Assembly: GCF_001277345.1 (NCBI RefSeq)
Contig: NZ_LIUT01000005.1
Span: 186,001 to 250,000 of the forward strand
Direction: 5' to 3'
DNA from: Paenibacillus solani
GTDB lineage: Bacteria; Bacillota; Bacilli; Paenibacillales; Paenibacillaceae
DNA length: 64,000 nt
Shown in pieces: positions 25,517-34,950 of the stretch. Position 1 is the stretch's first letter. Every line of letters starts with the position of its first letter. The position numbers and the translations under genes are program-made. A model generated the notes under the pieces. The model was given only the letters and a program-made list of their open reading frames with translations, did not search any database and was not told where the DNA came from.

Positions 25517-25542
25517 GTTTCGTGAACTGGGGGATCGGGTAA
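25517..25542 (+). promoter_or_regulatory. Sigma-B-like promoter candidate
   Basis: GTTTCG (25517-25522), 14-base spacer, GGGTAA (25537-25542), about 46 bases ahead of the DUF948 gene. It closely matches GTTTAA-N12-14-GGGTAT. Confidence 0.6.
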
Positions 25543-25588
25543 CTATTGCGTAACGTAAACCAATACCACGTGAAAGTGAGGGACATGT

Positions 25589-26116
25589 ATGCTAACACAA
25601 ATCAGTGTTGCCATTATTGCTTTGGCATTTGCGGTTCTTGTTTTCTTCTTGATTAAAACATTAAAGGCCGCGACGCAATCGCTCGAGAAAGTAACTCAAA
25701 CACTCCAGGAAGTTCAGAAGACGGTGGACGAATTGACCTACGAGCTGAAGCAGACCATTCGAAATACGAACGATATTACGGTGGATGTACAGCATAAGAT
25801 GAAACAGATTGATCCGGTGATGGATACCGTTAAGAATCTGGGTGAAGCTTTAAGCGAAGTCACCTATGCAGTGAAACAAGTATCTTCCGGTATGGTTAGC
25901 AAGTTCAAGCAATCCCGCACCGAGCAGAAGAAAGAGCAGCATGTGCGCACTGAGGTACCTTTGACGGCTTCGGAACGCACATTCCAGTCTTATGATGCGG
26001 TATATAACCATGATGCCGAACCAGCACAGGAGAAGAGCCGCAGTCGAAACTGGTTAGGTTATGTGGATACAGCGGTTGGCCTGTGGAACAGCTTCCGCCG
26101 TCAGAAAGCCAGATAA
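25589..26116 (+). CDS. DUF948 membrane-anchored coiled-coil protein (YtxG-like)
   Basis: The 175-residue protein has an N-terminal membrane helix (about residues 4-23) and then a long heptad region (LKAATQSLEKVTQTLQEVQ...) through residue 110. The C-terminal tail is charged and probably disordered. This matches DUF948 proteins such as YtxG, a general-stress protein in Bacillus. A sigma-B-like element lies upstream, consistent with stress induction. It is followed after 47 bases by a secreted-type protein gene. Confidence 0.85.
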   Translation: MLTQISVAIIALAFAVLVFFLIKTLKAATQSLEKVTQTLQEVQKTVDELTYELKQTIRNTNDITVDVQHKMKQIDPVMDTVKNLGEALSEVTYAVKQVSSGMVSKFKQSRTEQKKEQHVRTEVPLTASERTFQSYDAVYNHDAEPAQEKSRSRNWLGYVDTAVGLWNSFRRQKAR

Positions 26117-26163
26117 CAAAAGCCCTTGTCGTATAGCTCTGCAAGAAGATAGGAGGAAGCCGC

Positions 26164-26697
26164 ATGTGGAATGTCACACTGTTGATGGTAGGGCTTTTGA
26201 TTTTCTCCGGAGGTGGAGGTGCTGTGGAACAGGCACAGCATACTGCCGGGTTGTCGCAGCTGCCTATTATTCATACCGCTTCGGAAGTTGGACAAGCACA
26301 CACTGGCGATAACTCTTTGAAGAGCTATGGGGCCTTAAACGGGATATCGCTGACTGATCACAAGCGTGAAGTGATCCGGAAGCTGGGACCACCCGAACGA
26401 ATTGAACATGAGAAACTGAGTGGAATTGCCATACTTCATTACAGAGAAATGGAAGTAGGGGTTCGAAACGGGTACACGGAATATGTACATGTTGACTCTA
26501 GAGCTTCATCATTTCAATTGGAAAACCAGCGTATAAGTATGACACCTGCTCAGGTTCGGGCAACTCTGGGACAGCCATATTTTAAAGCGGAAGACGGAGA
26601 TGTTTACCTTGAGGATCATAACGCGCTTAAGGTATATATCGATCCGGACTCCGGCCAGATTACAGGAATTGATTTATTTTTTGATTATAGCCAATAG
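26164..26697 (+). CDS. Exported protein of unknown function with two SmpA/BLIP-like units
   Basis: The 177-residue protein has a hydrophobic N-terminus without a lipobox cysteine. Two similar units follow: GISLTDHKREVIRKLGPPER (about residues 55-75) and ISMTPAQVRATLGQPYFKAED (about 120-140). Each is followed by strands that include LHYREMEVGV or LKVYIDPDSG. That helix-then-strand pattern (xMTxxxVxxxLGxP) is seen in SmpA/BamE- and BLIP-like folds. No function is known. AGGAGGAAGCC precedes the ATG, and the gene probably belongs to the DUF948 operon. Confidence 0.72.
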   Translation: MWNVTLLMVGLLIFSGGGGAVEQAQHTAGLSQLPIIHTASEVGQAHTGDNSLKSYGALNGISLTDHKREVIRKLGPPERIEHEKLSGIAILHYREMEVGVRNGYTEYVHVDSRASSFQLENQRISMTPAQVRATLGQPYFKAEDGDVYLEDHNALKVYIDPDSGQITGIDLFFDYSQ

Positions 26698-26702
26698 AAG
26701 TT

Positions 26703-26728
26703 GTTTCAACTCAGACTATTCTGGTTAA
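26703..26728 (+). promoter_or_regulatory. Sigma-B-like promoter candidate before the YflT gene
   Basis: GTTTCA (26703-26708), 14-base spacer, GGTTAA (26723-26728). The -10 box is one or two bases off GGGTWA. It begins six bases after the upstream stop codon. Confidence 0.45.
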
Positions 26729-26785
26729 TAACAATTGGACTATAACCTAAATTCGAATATTTACAAGATTAGGGGAGGTTTTAAA

Positions 26786-27127
26786 GTGAATTTATCTAAT
26801 GAGAAGTCTTATGCAAAAGTCGTTGAGAATGGTACGCAAGCCGTTCAGGAAGTAGAGAATCTTAGACAGTCCGGTTACGATCATGATCGTATTTTTGTAA
26901 TAGCCCATGATTCGGATAAGACGAGCCGGATTGCAGAGGCATCTGATGCCAACAATGTGGGCATCAAGGAAGAAGGCGTATTTGACGCTATTGCGAATTT
27001 ATTCCGCTCTCGTGGTGACGAGCTCCGTGCCAAAATCGAATCGCTTGGATTTACGGAAGCTGAAGCGGGGTTTTACGAGAAGCAGCTCGACCTTGGCAAA
27101 GTACTCGTTATAGCCAAGAAAGATTAA
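26786..27127 (+). CDS. General stress protein 17M / YflT-domain protein
   Basis: This 113-residue soluble protein has the YflT pattern: AKVVENGTQAVQEVENLRQSGYDHDRIFVIAH, a middle acidic segment, and ESLGFTEAEAGFYEKQLDLGKVLVIAKKD at the end. YflT (GSP17M) proteins belong to the SigB regulon in Bacillus; biochemical role unknown. The start is a GTG at 26786 with AGGGGAGG upstream; the ATG at 26735 would give an atypical N-terminus. A long terminator follows, and a sigma-B-like element precedes it. Confidence 0.88.
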   Translation: MNLSNEKSYAKVVENGTQAVQEVENLRQSGYDHDRIFVIAHDSDKTSRIAEASDANNVGIKEEGVFDAIANLFRSRGDELRAKIESLGFTEAEAGFYEKQLDLGKVLVIAKKD

Positions 27128-27173
27128 TTCATCTGCCTTAAGGCTGGATTAGCAGCAGAGATTATAGACTTAG

Positions 27174-27226
27174 AACATAGATAAGGAATGAGACAGGTGA
27201 AGTCTCATTCCTTATCTATGTTTTAA
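27174..27226 (+). terminator. Very long perfect-stem terminator
   Basis: Twenty-one bases at 27174-27194 pair without mismatch with 27202-27222 around a seven-base loop, followed by TT and A-run. It separates the YflT gene from the signalling cluster. Confidence 0.82.
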
Positions 27227-27312
27227 AAAGGATGTTCCATAAACCTTATAAAAGTGGAATATTCAAGATGCAGATCCTTTTTCTATGGCACTTAACGCTA
27301 CCCTTATTATAG

Positions 27313-27318
27313 TATAAT
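27313..27318 (+). promoter_or_regulatory. -10 box candidate for the signalling cluster
   Basis: TATAAT lies 52 bases before the start of the REC-PP2C gene. No good -35 hexamer is seen 17 or 18 bases upstream (ACTTAA), so the promoter may be weak or activated. Confidence 0.4.
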
Positions 27319-27369
27319 AGTAGGAAAAGGATTTCTATCGCATAAACCGTAACGTTAAAGGAGAGGGAA

Positions 27370-28545
27370 ATGAGAATATTAATCGTAGACGACAATCCGA
27401 CTAACGTCATCATTATTCGAGAAATCTTGAAGAAAGAAAACTACCGAAACACCCTGTCTGCATCTTCAGCCCTAGAAATGCTGGAGCATCTGGGTATAGG
27501 AAATCAGAATGAGGACATGCAGCCCCGCCGAGCGGACGTTGACCTGGTTCTTCTCGATATGATGATGCCTGAGATGGATGGGATCGAAGCCTGCCGGATT
27601 GTTCAACAATATGAGCATTTGAAAGATATACCGATTATTATGGTCACCGCAGTTGGAGATTCCAAAAAGCTGGCAGAAGCTCTGGATGCGGGAGCTGTCG
27701 ATTACGTGACGAAGCCGATTAACAAGGTCGAGCTGATGGCACGCATTCGACTTGCGCTCCGTTTGAAGCAGGAGAAGGATTGGCATATTGAGAGAGAACA
27801 ACGGGTCCAGGCTGAGTTGAAGCTTGCGGCCATGGTACAAAGTGCAGTGCTAAGCTCACCAATTGAAGATGATCAACTGGAGATTCATGCGCTGTATCAG
27901 CCCTCGGCAGAGCTTGCCGGAGATTTGTATGCATGGTACCCGCTGGGTGAGGGCCGGTATGGTGTGATTCTGCTGGACATGATGGGACATGGGATTACTT
28001 CGTCCCTATTTTGCATGTTCATCGCTTCGGTTTTGAAAGACACGGTCACAACCTATGTCGAGCCCGAGAAGGTGGTACAGGAATTGAACCGCAGATTCAA
28101 TCAGTTGAATCTGGGCGAACAGTTGATACAGTACTATTTTACAGCCATCTATCTTGTAGTAGACACCCGTCTGAAGCGAGTGGATTATGTCAATGCGGGA
28201 CATCCTCCGGCTTTGTTCTTCCAAGATAGCGGAGAGATCATGACATTGGATCAGGGATGTTGTCCTGTGGGCCTATTCGACCGTATTGAAGATATGGAGC
28301 CAAGAAGTTTTCCATATGAAGGTGAAGGACATTTGGTCATGTACACGGATGGCTTGCTGGAACTGATAGAGGGTGGACATGATGAGAAGCTCAATCACCT
28401 GAAAGAGCATATGAGCGGCCATCATTACTGGAGAGAAGAAGAGATGAAAGAGCTGTATTTTGTGGATGATCCATCGCAGGAGCGTGAGGACGATAAGTGC
28501 CTGGTTTGGATATCTCTTAAAAAAGGAGAGGGAACCAATCAATGA
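27370..28545 (+). CDS. RsbY/RsbU-like response-regulator PP2C phosphatase
   Basis: The 391-residue protein has an N-terminal receiver (residues 1-135, phospho-acceptor D63 in LLDMMMPEMDG, lysine in DYVTKPI) and a SpoIIE-type PP2C phosphatase (about 160-385). Metal-binding motifs are present: AGDLYAW, LLDMMGHGITSSL, NAGHPPALFF, YTDGLLELI and REDDKCLVWI. In the B. cereus group RsbY has this layout and, when phosphorylated, dephosphorylates RsbV to free SigB. The same job is inferred here because rsbV, rsbW and sigB end the cluster. It overlaps the following kinase gene by four bases. GGAGAGGG precedes the ATG. Confidence 0.9.
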   Translation: MRILIVDDNPTNVIIIREILKKENYRNTLSASSALEMLEHLGIGNQNEDMQPRRADVDLVLLDMMMPEMDGIEACRIVQQYEHLKDIPIIMVTAVGDSKKLAEALDAGAVDYVTKPINKVELMARIRLALRLKQEKDWHIEREQRVQAELKLAAMVQSAVLSSPIEDDQLEIHALYQPSAELAGDLYAWYPLGEGRYGVILLDMMGHGITSSLFCMFIASVLKDTVTTYVEPEKVVQELNRRFNQLNLGEQLIQYYFTAIYLVVDTRLKRVDYVNAGHPPALFFQDSGEIMTLDQGCCPVGLFDRIEDMEPRSFPYEGEGHLVMYTDGLLELIEGGHDEKLNHLKEHMSGHHYWREEEMKELYFVDDPSQEREDDKCLVWISLKKGEGTNQ

Positions 28546-31500
28546 AGCTTAGAAGCAAGTTAGTGATCGGCTTTACGACTTTACTGGCCCTCATGCTGGT
28601 TCTGACCCTCATTGGGTATGATCGAATCAGCTTCATGAACAGCCAGATGGATACCATATTCCAGGATCGCTATCAAAAAGTGCGCAACTCCAGCGGAATG
28701 CGCGGAGAAGTCAATAATATGGCACGCGAGCTTACGAATATGATTTTGAGCAACGACGAATCTACCTTCGCTGTATCGAAACAAGAAATCGAAACGATGA
28801 CCAAGCAAGCGGAAGATTATTTTGCTGCGATCAAGGAGAGCATAAGTGCTGCCGAGGAGCAGCAATTGCTGGTCCGGATTGAACGTGCAGTAAACGAATA
28901 TCTCATCTATCAAAACAAGACTCTAGAGCTGCTCGCTTCCAATGATAATGATGGAGCTAATTCATTGCGAAACTCGACTGGGCAAGCTGCACAGGAAGAG
29001 ATGCTGACTAGCCTGAACGAGCTCAGCGGCTATCAGAATCAGAAGATAAATGATGACATAAACACGGCTAAAGCAGCCTATGATCGGTCTGTTCAGGTAT
29101 TTATTTATCTGATGGCTGGCGGGTTATTAGTAGGGATGCTGGTTATCCTGTGGATTCTTCCAAGTATTTCTCGGGGCATCAGTGTGGTCTCCATGATGTT
29201 GAAGAGCTTCGGAGAAGGCAGATTGAAAGCTATTAGCCGTATTAAAGTCACGTCCAAGGATGAACTGGGCGATGTGGCCCGTGTATTCAAGAAGCTGTCC
29301 GAAGACATCATTGAGAAGCAGCGTATCGAGGAAACCTATCTTCAGGCACAGCGTGATCAGTCTTGGCTGAACTCCAATATGGCCAGAGTTACGGAACTGC
29401 TGGAAGGTATTAATTCACTTGAAGAGGTGGCACAGCGTTTCATCAGCGAATTTACCCCGGTTATGGGAGCACATTACGGAGCCTTGTATATTCGTCAAGA
29501 AGACAAGCATCCGAACAAGCTCGAGATGAAAGGTTCATATGCCCATGAGGGCGGTGAAGAGCCTAAGACGGCCTTCATGATTGGAGAAGGGCTCGTAGGC
29601 CAAGTTGCTCTGGACAAGAAGCCGATTACTTTGAAAAGCCCGCCGGAGGATTATGTGAAGATACAATCCGCGTGGGGATCTTCCAAGCCGACTACCATCA
29701 TGATCTATCCGATCCTGTTTGAGAATGAAGTCCTCGGTGTTGTGGAGCTAGCCGCATTTGAGGAAACCACAACCTTAGAGGAACAGCTGTTGGCACAGCT
29801 GAGCCAATCTCTCGGCATCATTCTGAATAATATTACAGGCCGACTGCGGGTTGAGCAGCTGCTGCGCGAATCGCAGGCCATGACCGAAGAGCTGCAGGTT
29901 CAGTCGGAAGAACTGCAGACTCAGCAAGAGGAGCTTCGCCGTTCCAACGAGAATTTGGAGGAGCAGACCGATGCACTCAAACGCTCCGAGGATCTGCTTC
30001 AGCGTCAGCAGGAAGAGCTGGAGCACTACAATACCGAGCTTGTTGCCAAGACACGGGCGCTTGAGGAGCAGGTACAGGAAGTAGAAGAAAAGAACGATGA
30101 GATAGAAAAAGCGCGAGGGCAGCTTGAGCAGCAAGCCAAACAACTTTCGATTACAACGAAATACAAGTCGGAGTTTATGGCGAATATGTCCCATGAATTG
30201 CGGACCCCTCTGAACAGTCTGCTGATATTGTCGCAGTTGCTGTCTGAGAATAAGGATGGTAATCTAAGCGCCAAGCAAATTGAATATGCACAAACCATCT
30301 ATATGTCCGGCGCGGACCTGCTCAAGATGATTGATGAAATTCTTGATTTGTCCAAAGTGGATGCAGGGAAAATGGATATCAATTATGAAGATGTTCAGCT
30401 GTCGGATATTGAATCCTTCGTGGAACAGAATTTTGCCGCATTGGCATCCCGCAAGGATATTGATCTTAAAGTACAAATCGCTGAGGATATTCCGCAAAGC
30501 ATTGTAACGGATAGCCATCGTGTGAAGCAAATTTTGCGCAATCTGTTGTCAAATGCCTTCAAGTTTACAAATCGCGGCTCTGTCGAGCTGCATGTAGAGA
30601 AGGCAGACAAAGAACGGGTTCCGGTTTATCTAAATGATGAAGCTGACTATGTGGCATTCTCGATCAAAGATACAGGAATTGGTATTCCTGCTGATAAAAC
30701 AGATCTGATCTTTGAAGCTTTCCAGCAGGTAGATGGCACAACAAGCCGCAAATACGGGGGGACCGGGCTTGGTCTGTCAATCAGCCGTGAGCTCTCTCGT
30801 TTGCTGGGCGGTGGCATTCTGGTGGAATCGGAAGAAGGCAAGGGAAGCTGCTTTACGCTTTATCTGCCTGACAGTCATCCGGCGATGGGGGAGAGCGCAC
30901 AGGAAGCAGCCGCTACAGTGGAGACGCCGCCTGCGAGCCAGATGATCATTCCGAAGGCGAAGACAATCAGTAAAGAAGCGCCATCATCCGAAGTACAAGT
31001 GGAAGACGATCGGAACCAATTGGGGCCTACGGATAAAATCTTGCTTATCATTGAGGATGACGTGAAGTTTGCCAGAATCCTTCTGGATATGGCCAGAAGC
31101 CGCGGCTTCAAAGCATTAGTTGCACTTCAAGGGGATATCGGGTTGGAGATGGCAAAATCATATATACCTGATGCGATTATTCTGGATATTCAGCTACCGG
31201 TCATTGACGGCTGGTCTGTAATGGGCGAGCTGAAGAGCTCGGCGGTTACCCGTCATATTCCCGTACATGTCATCTCTGTTGTGGATGAAGTGAAGCAAGG
31301 AATGATGATGGGGGCCATTGCTTATTTGAAGAAACCTTCATCCAGAGAAGCTCTGGAGGATGCATTTACGCACATTGAGTCGTATGCAGAGAAATCGATG
31401 AAACATCTTTTGATCGTAGAAGACGATGATATTCAGCGAAATTCCATCATTGAATTGATTGGTCATGATGATGTGTCGATCACCGCTGTATCTACTGGAG

Positions 31501-32204
31501 CAGAAGCGCTTCGCGAGCTGCATAAACAACGATATGATTGCATGGTGCTTGACCTGATGCTGACGGACATGACAGGTTTTGAGCTGCTGGATCAGATTCG
31601 GGATGACGAGAACTTAGTAGATTTGCCTATAATTATATACACAGGTAAGGATCTGGATTCGAAGGAAGAGATGCAGCTTCGCAAATATGCCGAGTCTATC
31701 ATCATAAAAGACGTCAAATCACCAGAGCGGCTCTTGGATGAAACTACGCTCTTCCTTCATCGGGTAGAAGCCGATTTGCCGGAGGATAAACGTGAAATTT
31801 TGCAAAAGCTGCATAACAAGGAAGAACTGTTTGAAGGTAAGAAGATCCTGCTTGTCGATGATGATATTCGCAATGTATTTGCCCTTTCCAGTGTGTTGGA
31901 GGGATATAATATGGAAGTTGTCTTCGCTGAGAATGGCCGGGAAGCCATAGAGCTGCTTCAGGAAAATCCGGACTTTGACCTGGTATTAATGGACATGATG
32001 ATGCCGGAGATGGACGGTTACGAGGCGATGCGTCGATTGCGCGAAATGCCGGAGTTCCATAAACTTCCGATTATAGCGTTGACGGCCAAAGCGATGAAAG
32101 AGGATCGGGCGAAGTGTATAGAAGCGGGTGCTTCCGATTACATGAAAAAACCGATTCAGACGGAGCAACTTCTTTCGCTCATGAGGGTTTGGTTGTATTC
32201 GTAA
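28542..32204 (+). CDS. Membrane hybrid histidine kinase with HAMP, GAF and three receivers (RsbK-like)
   Basis: This 1220-residue sensor has two membrane helices (about 8-26 and 186-207) that enclose a helical extracytoplasmic domain like CHASE3/4HB_MCP. Then come HAMP (about 208-262), GAF (about 285-430), and a Glu/Gln-rich coiled coil (about 435-540). The kinase core follows, with H551 in NMSHELRTPLNS and ATP motifs LRNLLSNAFKFT, DTGIGIP and GGTGLGLSISREL. Three receivers carry phospho-acceptors D882, D1004 and D1151. The layout recalls RsbK of the B. cereus group, which donates phosphate to RsbY. The next gene, a CheR methyltransferase, could methylate its coiled coil. The stimulus is unknown. 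Confidence 0.92.
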   Translation: MKLRSKLVIGFTTLLALMLVLTLIGYDRISFMNSQMDTIFQDRYQKVRNSSGMRGEVNNMARELTNMILSNDESTFAVSKQEIETMTKQAEDYFAAIKESISAAEEQQLLVRIERAVNEYLIYQNKTLELLASNDNDGANSLRNSTGQAAQEEMLTSLNELSGYQNQKINDDINTAKAAYDRSVQVFIYLMAGGLLVGMLVILWILPSISRGISVVSMMLKSFGEGRLKAISRIKVTSKDELGDVARVFKKLSEDIIEKQRIEETYLQAQRDQSWLNSNMARVTELLEGINSLEEVAQRFISEFTPVMGAHYGALYIRQEDKHPNKLEMKGSYAHEGGEEPKTAFMIGEGLVGQVALDKKPITLKSPPEDYVKIQSAWGSSKPTTIMIYPILFENEVLGVVELAAFEETTTLEEQLLAQLSQSLGIILNNITGRLRVEQLLRESQAMTEELQVQSEELQTQQEELRRSNENLEEQTDALKRSEDLLQRQQEELEHYNTELVAKTRALEEQVQEVEEKNDEIEKARGQLEQQAKQLSITTKYKSEFMANMSHELRTPLNSLLILSQLLSENKDGNLSAKQIEYAQTIYMSGADLLKMIDEILDLSKVDAGKMDINYEDVQLSDIESFVEQNFAALASRKDIDLKVQIAEDIPQSIVTDSHRVKQILRNLLSNAFKFTNRGSVELHVEKADKERVPVYLNDEADYVAFSIKDTGIGIPADKTDLIFEAFQQVDGTTSRKYGGTGLGLSISRELSRLLGGGILVESEEGKGSCFTLYLPDSHPAMGESAQEAAATVETPPASQMIIPKAKTISKEAPSSEVQVEDDRNQLGPTDKILLIIEDDVKFARILLDMARSRGFKALVALQGDIGLEMAKSYIPDAIILDIQLPVIDGWSVMGELKSSAVTRHIPVHVISVVDEVKQGMMMGAIAYLKKPSSREALEDAFTHIESYAEKSMKHLLIVEDDDIQRNSIIELIGHDDVSITAVSTGAEALRELHKQRYDCMVLDLMLTDMTGFELLDQIRDDENLVDLPIIIYTGKDLDSKEEMQLRKYAESIIIKDVKSPERLLDETTLFLHRVEADLPEDKREILQKLHNKEELFEGKKILLVDDDIRNVFALSSVLEGYNMEVVFAENGREAIELLQENPDFDLVLMDMMMPEMDGYEAMRRLREMPEFHKLPIIALTAKAMKEDRAKCIEAGASDYMKKPIQTEQLLSLMRVWLYS

Positions 32205-32263
32205 GCTGCTTTTGTGGGTAAAGTACAAGTAGCAAATAACACTCGGAAAGCGGTGTAAACGTA

Positions 32264-33139
32264 ATGCCATCTGGTGACCATACTGAAGAGCAACTGTTAT
32301 TAATAGAGGATAGTGATAGTGAGCGTGAGCTGGAGCAGATAGAGATTGAGCTTCTTTTAGAAGGAATTCACCGATTCTATGGGTACGATTTTCGTAATTA
32401 CGCGCTTCCTTCATTGAGACGGAGGATCTGGCACCATGTGCATGCCGAAGGCGTCTCCACGATCTCTGCCCTACAGGATAAAGTACTACACGAACGTTCT
32501 TGTTTTGAACGGCTTATATATAATCTATCGATTCCGGTCACGGAAATGTTCAGGGACCCGAATTTATTCCTGACATTCAGGAAGACGGTTGTTCCGCTGC
32601 TTCGTACGTATCCCTATATACGGATCTGGCATGCGGGATGTTCGACCGGTGAAGAAGTGTATTCCATGGCCATATTGCTTCATGAAGAAGGACTGTATGA
32701 GAAATCCCGGATATATGCGACTGACATGAATTCACGTTCTCTCCAGCAAGCCAAGGAGGGGGTATTCGACATCAAACGCATGAAGCAATACACTAAGAAT
32801 TACTTGGAGGCGGGCGGGACACGCTCGTTCTCCGAATACTATACAGCGAAGTATAATTCGGTTATCTTCCAACCGTTCTTGAAGAAAAACATGATATTTG
32901 CCGAGCATAATTTGGCGACCGACCGCTCTTTTAACGAATTCAACGTGATCTTTTGCCGTAATGTCATGATTTATTTTAATGACCAGCTGCGGGACCACGT
33001 TCATGGATTATTTCACGAGAGTTTAAGCCATTTCGGTATTCTTGTTCTGGGTGCTAAAGAGTCCATACATTTTACGGAATATAGTGAAGCATACGAGACT
33101 CTGGACCGGGTTGAGAAAATATACCGGAAGATTAAATAG
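32264..33139 (+). CDS. CheR-type protein methyltransferase (RsbM-like)
   Basis: The 291-residue SAM-dependent enzyme has the CheR layout: an N-terminal helical domain (about residues 25-95) with the RDPNLF segment, then the SAM-binding WHAGCSTGEEVYSMA and ATDMNSRSLQQAK, and FCRNVMIYF near the end. CheR enzymes methylate glutamates in chemoreceptors. No chemotaxis receptor gene is here; instead it lies between two kinase genes of a SigB-type cascade. That parallels RsbM, which methylates RsbK in the B. cereus group and dampens SigB activation. The start site is weak (AAAGCGGTG). Confidence 0.9.
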   Translation: MPSGDHTEEQLLLIEDSDSERELEQIEIELLLEGIHRFYGYDFRNYALPSLRRRIWHHVHAEGVSTISALQDKVLHERSCFERLIYNLSIPVTEMFRDPNLFLTFRKTVVPLLRTYPYIRIWHAGCSTGEEVYSMAILLHEEGLYEKSRIYATDMNSRSLQQAKEGVFDIKRMKQYTKNYLEAGGTRSFSEYYTAKYNSVIFQPFLKKNMIFAEHNLATDRSFNEFNVIFCRNVMIYFNDQLRDHVHGLFHESLSHFGILVLGAKESIHFTEYSEAYETLDRVEKIYRKIK

Positions 33140-33159
33140 AAGTAATGTAGGAGGAACTT

Positions 33160-34839
33160 ATGGGGTTTCACGAACCGATTCATATTTTATTGGTAGATGA
33201 CCGCCCTGAAAACTTACTTGCACTCGAAGCTGTACTGGATAGTGAACAATACACGCTTATTAAAGCAACTTCAGGAGAAGAGGCATTGCGCTATCTTCTG
33301 AAGTATGATTTTGCCGTGATTGTTCTCGATGTACAGATGCCTGGCATGGACGGTATCGAAACAGCAAGGCTGATCAAGGCGAGAGACAAGACGAAGGATA
33401 TTCCGATTATTTTCATTTCTGCGAATAGCAAGGATGCGGAGCACCTGTTCGCAGGATACTCTGCGGGAGCAATCGACTATATGGTCAAACCCTTTATTCC
33501 TCAAATTTTGAAATCCAAGATCGAGGGTTTTGTCGATATGTATCAAACCAATAACAGGCTAAAGATCCAGTCTATGCAATTGCATCAGAAGACACAGGAA
33601 CTGGAAAAGACGAATCGTGAGCTTGTGCAGGCTAAAGAAGAAGCAGAGATTGCGGCTAAGGCCAAAACGGAATTTCTGGCGATGATGAGCCATGAGATCC
33701 GTACCCCGATGAATGGTGTAATCGGTATGATAGATCTATTGATGGACAGTGACCTTCAGGAAGAACAGCGTGAGTACGCAACGATTATCCGCAATAGCGC
33801 AGATGCTTTGGTTAATATCATTAATGACATCCTGGATTTCTCCAAGATGGAATCCGGCAAAATGGAGCTCGAGGAGTATCCGTTTGATCTCAAGTCATGT
33901 GTTCAGGAAGTGTTTGGCTTGTTCTCTGGGGAAGCCTCCAAGAAGAATTTGGAGCTTTCTTGTTATATTGAGGATCGAATTCCGACGATGGTGTACGGTG
34001 ACATGGGACGTCTCCGGCAAGTGTTGGTGAACCTGGTTTCTAATGCTGTAAAGTTTACGAACGAGGGAGGCGTATACTTGGTCGCTTCGCTTGTCAAAGC
34101 CGAAGAAGACCGGTTAACTCTCGAATTCACAGTAAAGGATACCGGTATTGGCATCTCAGGGGAAAAATTAGATCGGTTGTTTAAGCCGTTTTCTCAACTG
34201 GATTCTTCGATGACCAGACGTTATGGAGGAACAGGGCTTGGACTTGCGATCTGTAAATCGCTCGTACAGATGATGGGCGGTGAGATCGTAGTTGAATCCA
34301 AAGAAGGTCAGGGAGCTACCTTCGTGTTCACGATCTGTGTCCACACGCATGAGCAAGGGGATTTGCGGATCCGGGAAGAGGATCATTCCGATAAATACCG
34401 GCTGCATCGAGAAAGGCAGCCGAATATCCTGATTGTGGATGATCATCCGATTAATCGAAAGCTAATGGACAGTATGCTGGAAAAGATGGGACTCAAAGCA
34501 GACTTGGCAGAAGACGGAAAACAGGCGGTCGAGATGGTTGCGGGCCCTAAAGTTTACGATATGATTTTTATGGATCTACAGATGCCCGTCATGGATGGAT
34601 TAGAAGCAACCCGCCGGATCCGGGAGATGAAGCCTGAGGGGGAAGCTCCTGTATTGGTTGCTATGACAGCCAACGTGATGGATGGGATCCAAAAACGGTG
34701 TTTTGATGCAGGTATGAATGATTATATTAGCAAGCCCGTCAAAATCAGCTGCGTGAAGCGTCTGATTTCTCGTTTTTCGCCTGCAGAATCAATAGAATGG
34801 GGCGATACCCATGGTGCGGTTCGTATGATTAACGGCTAA
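33160..34839 (+). CDS. Soluble hybrid histidine kinase, REC-HisKA-HATPase-REC
   Basis: The 559-residue protein has no membrane segment. It starts with a receiver (D57 in IVLDVQMPGMDG), then a coiled coil, HisKA with H178 in MMSHEIRTPMNG, and the ATPase domain (LVNLVSNAVKFTNE, DTGIGIS, GGTGLGLAICKSL). A second receiver follows (D472 in MDLQMPVMDG). Receivers at both ends suggest a phosphorelay node that takes phosphate from the membrane kinase and passes it to the PP2C receiver, but direction cannot be read from sequence. GAGGAAC precedes the ATG, 21 bases after the methyltransferase stop, so the cluster is probably one operon. Confidence 0.92.
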   Translation: MGFHEPIHILLVDDRPENLLALEAVLDSEQYTLIKATSGEEALRYLLKYDFAVIVLDVQMPGMDGIETARLIKARDKTKDIPIIFISANSKDAEHLFAGYSAGAIDYMVKPFIPQILKSKIEGFVDMYQTNNRLKIQSMQLHQKTQELEKTNRELVQAKEEAEIAAKAKTEFLAMMSHEIRTPMNGVIGMIDLLMDSDLQEEQREYATIIRNSADALVNIINDILDFSKMESGKMELEEYPFDLKSCVQEVFGLFSGEASKKNLELSCYIEDRIPTMVYGDMGRLRQVLVNLVSNAVKFTNEGGVYLVASLVKAEEDRLTLEFTVKDTGIGISGEKLDRLFKPFSQLDSSMTRRYGGTGLGLAICKSLVQMMGGEIVVESKEGQGATFVFTICVHTHEQGDLRIREEDHSDKYRLHRERQPNILIVDDHPINRKLMDSMLEKMGLKADLAEDGKQAVEMVAGPKVYDMIFMDLQMPVMDGLEATRRIREMKPEGEAPVLVAMTANVMDGIQKRCFDAGMNDYISKPVKISCVKRLISRFSPAESIEWGDTHGAVRMING

Positions 34840-34888
34840 CAAGCGGGAATCTTCCAGATATTAGCGAGAGGCTGCTTCCCTCAAAGCT

Positions 34889-34914
34889 GTTTCAACAAGC
34901 AAGATAACGGGTTA
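34889..34914 (+). promoter_or_regulatory. Sigma-B-like autoregulatory promoter before rsbV
   Basis: GTTTCA (34889-34894), 14-base spacer, GGGTTA (34909-34914), 37 bases ahead of rsbV. It matches sigma-B promoters in box sequence and spacing, as expected for a sigB operon that activates itself. Confidence 0.65.
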
Positions 34915-34950
34915 TGTAAAGAGAAAACAAATTATTGGGAGAGAGTGTCT

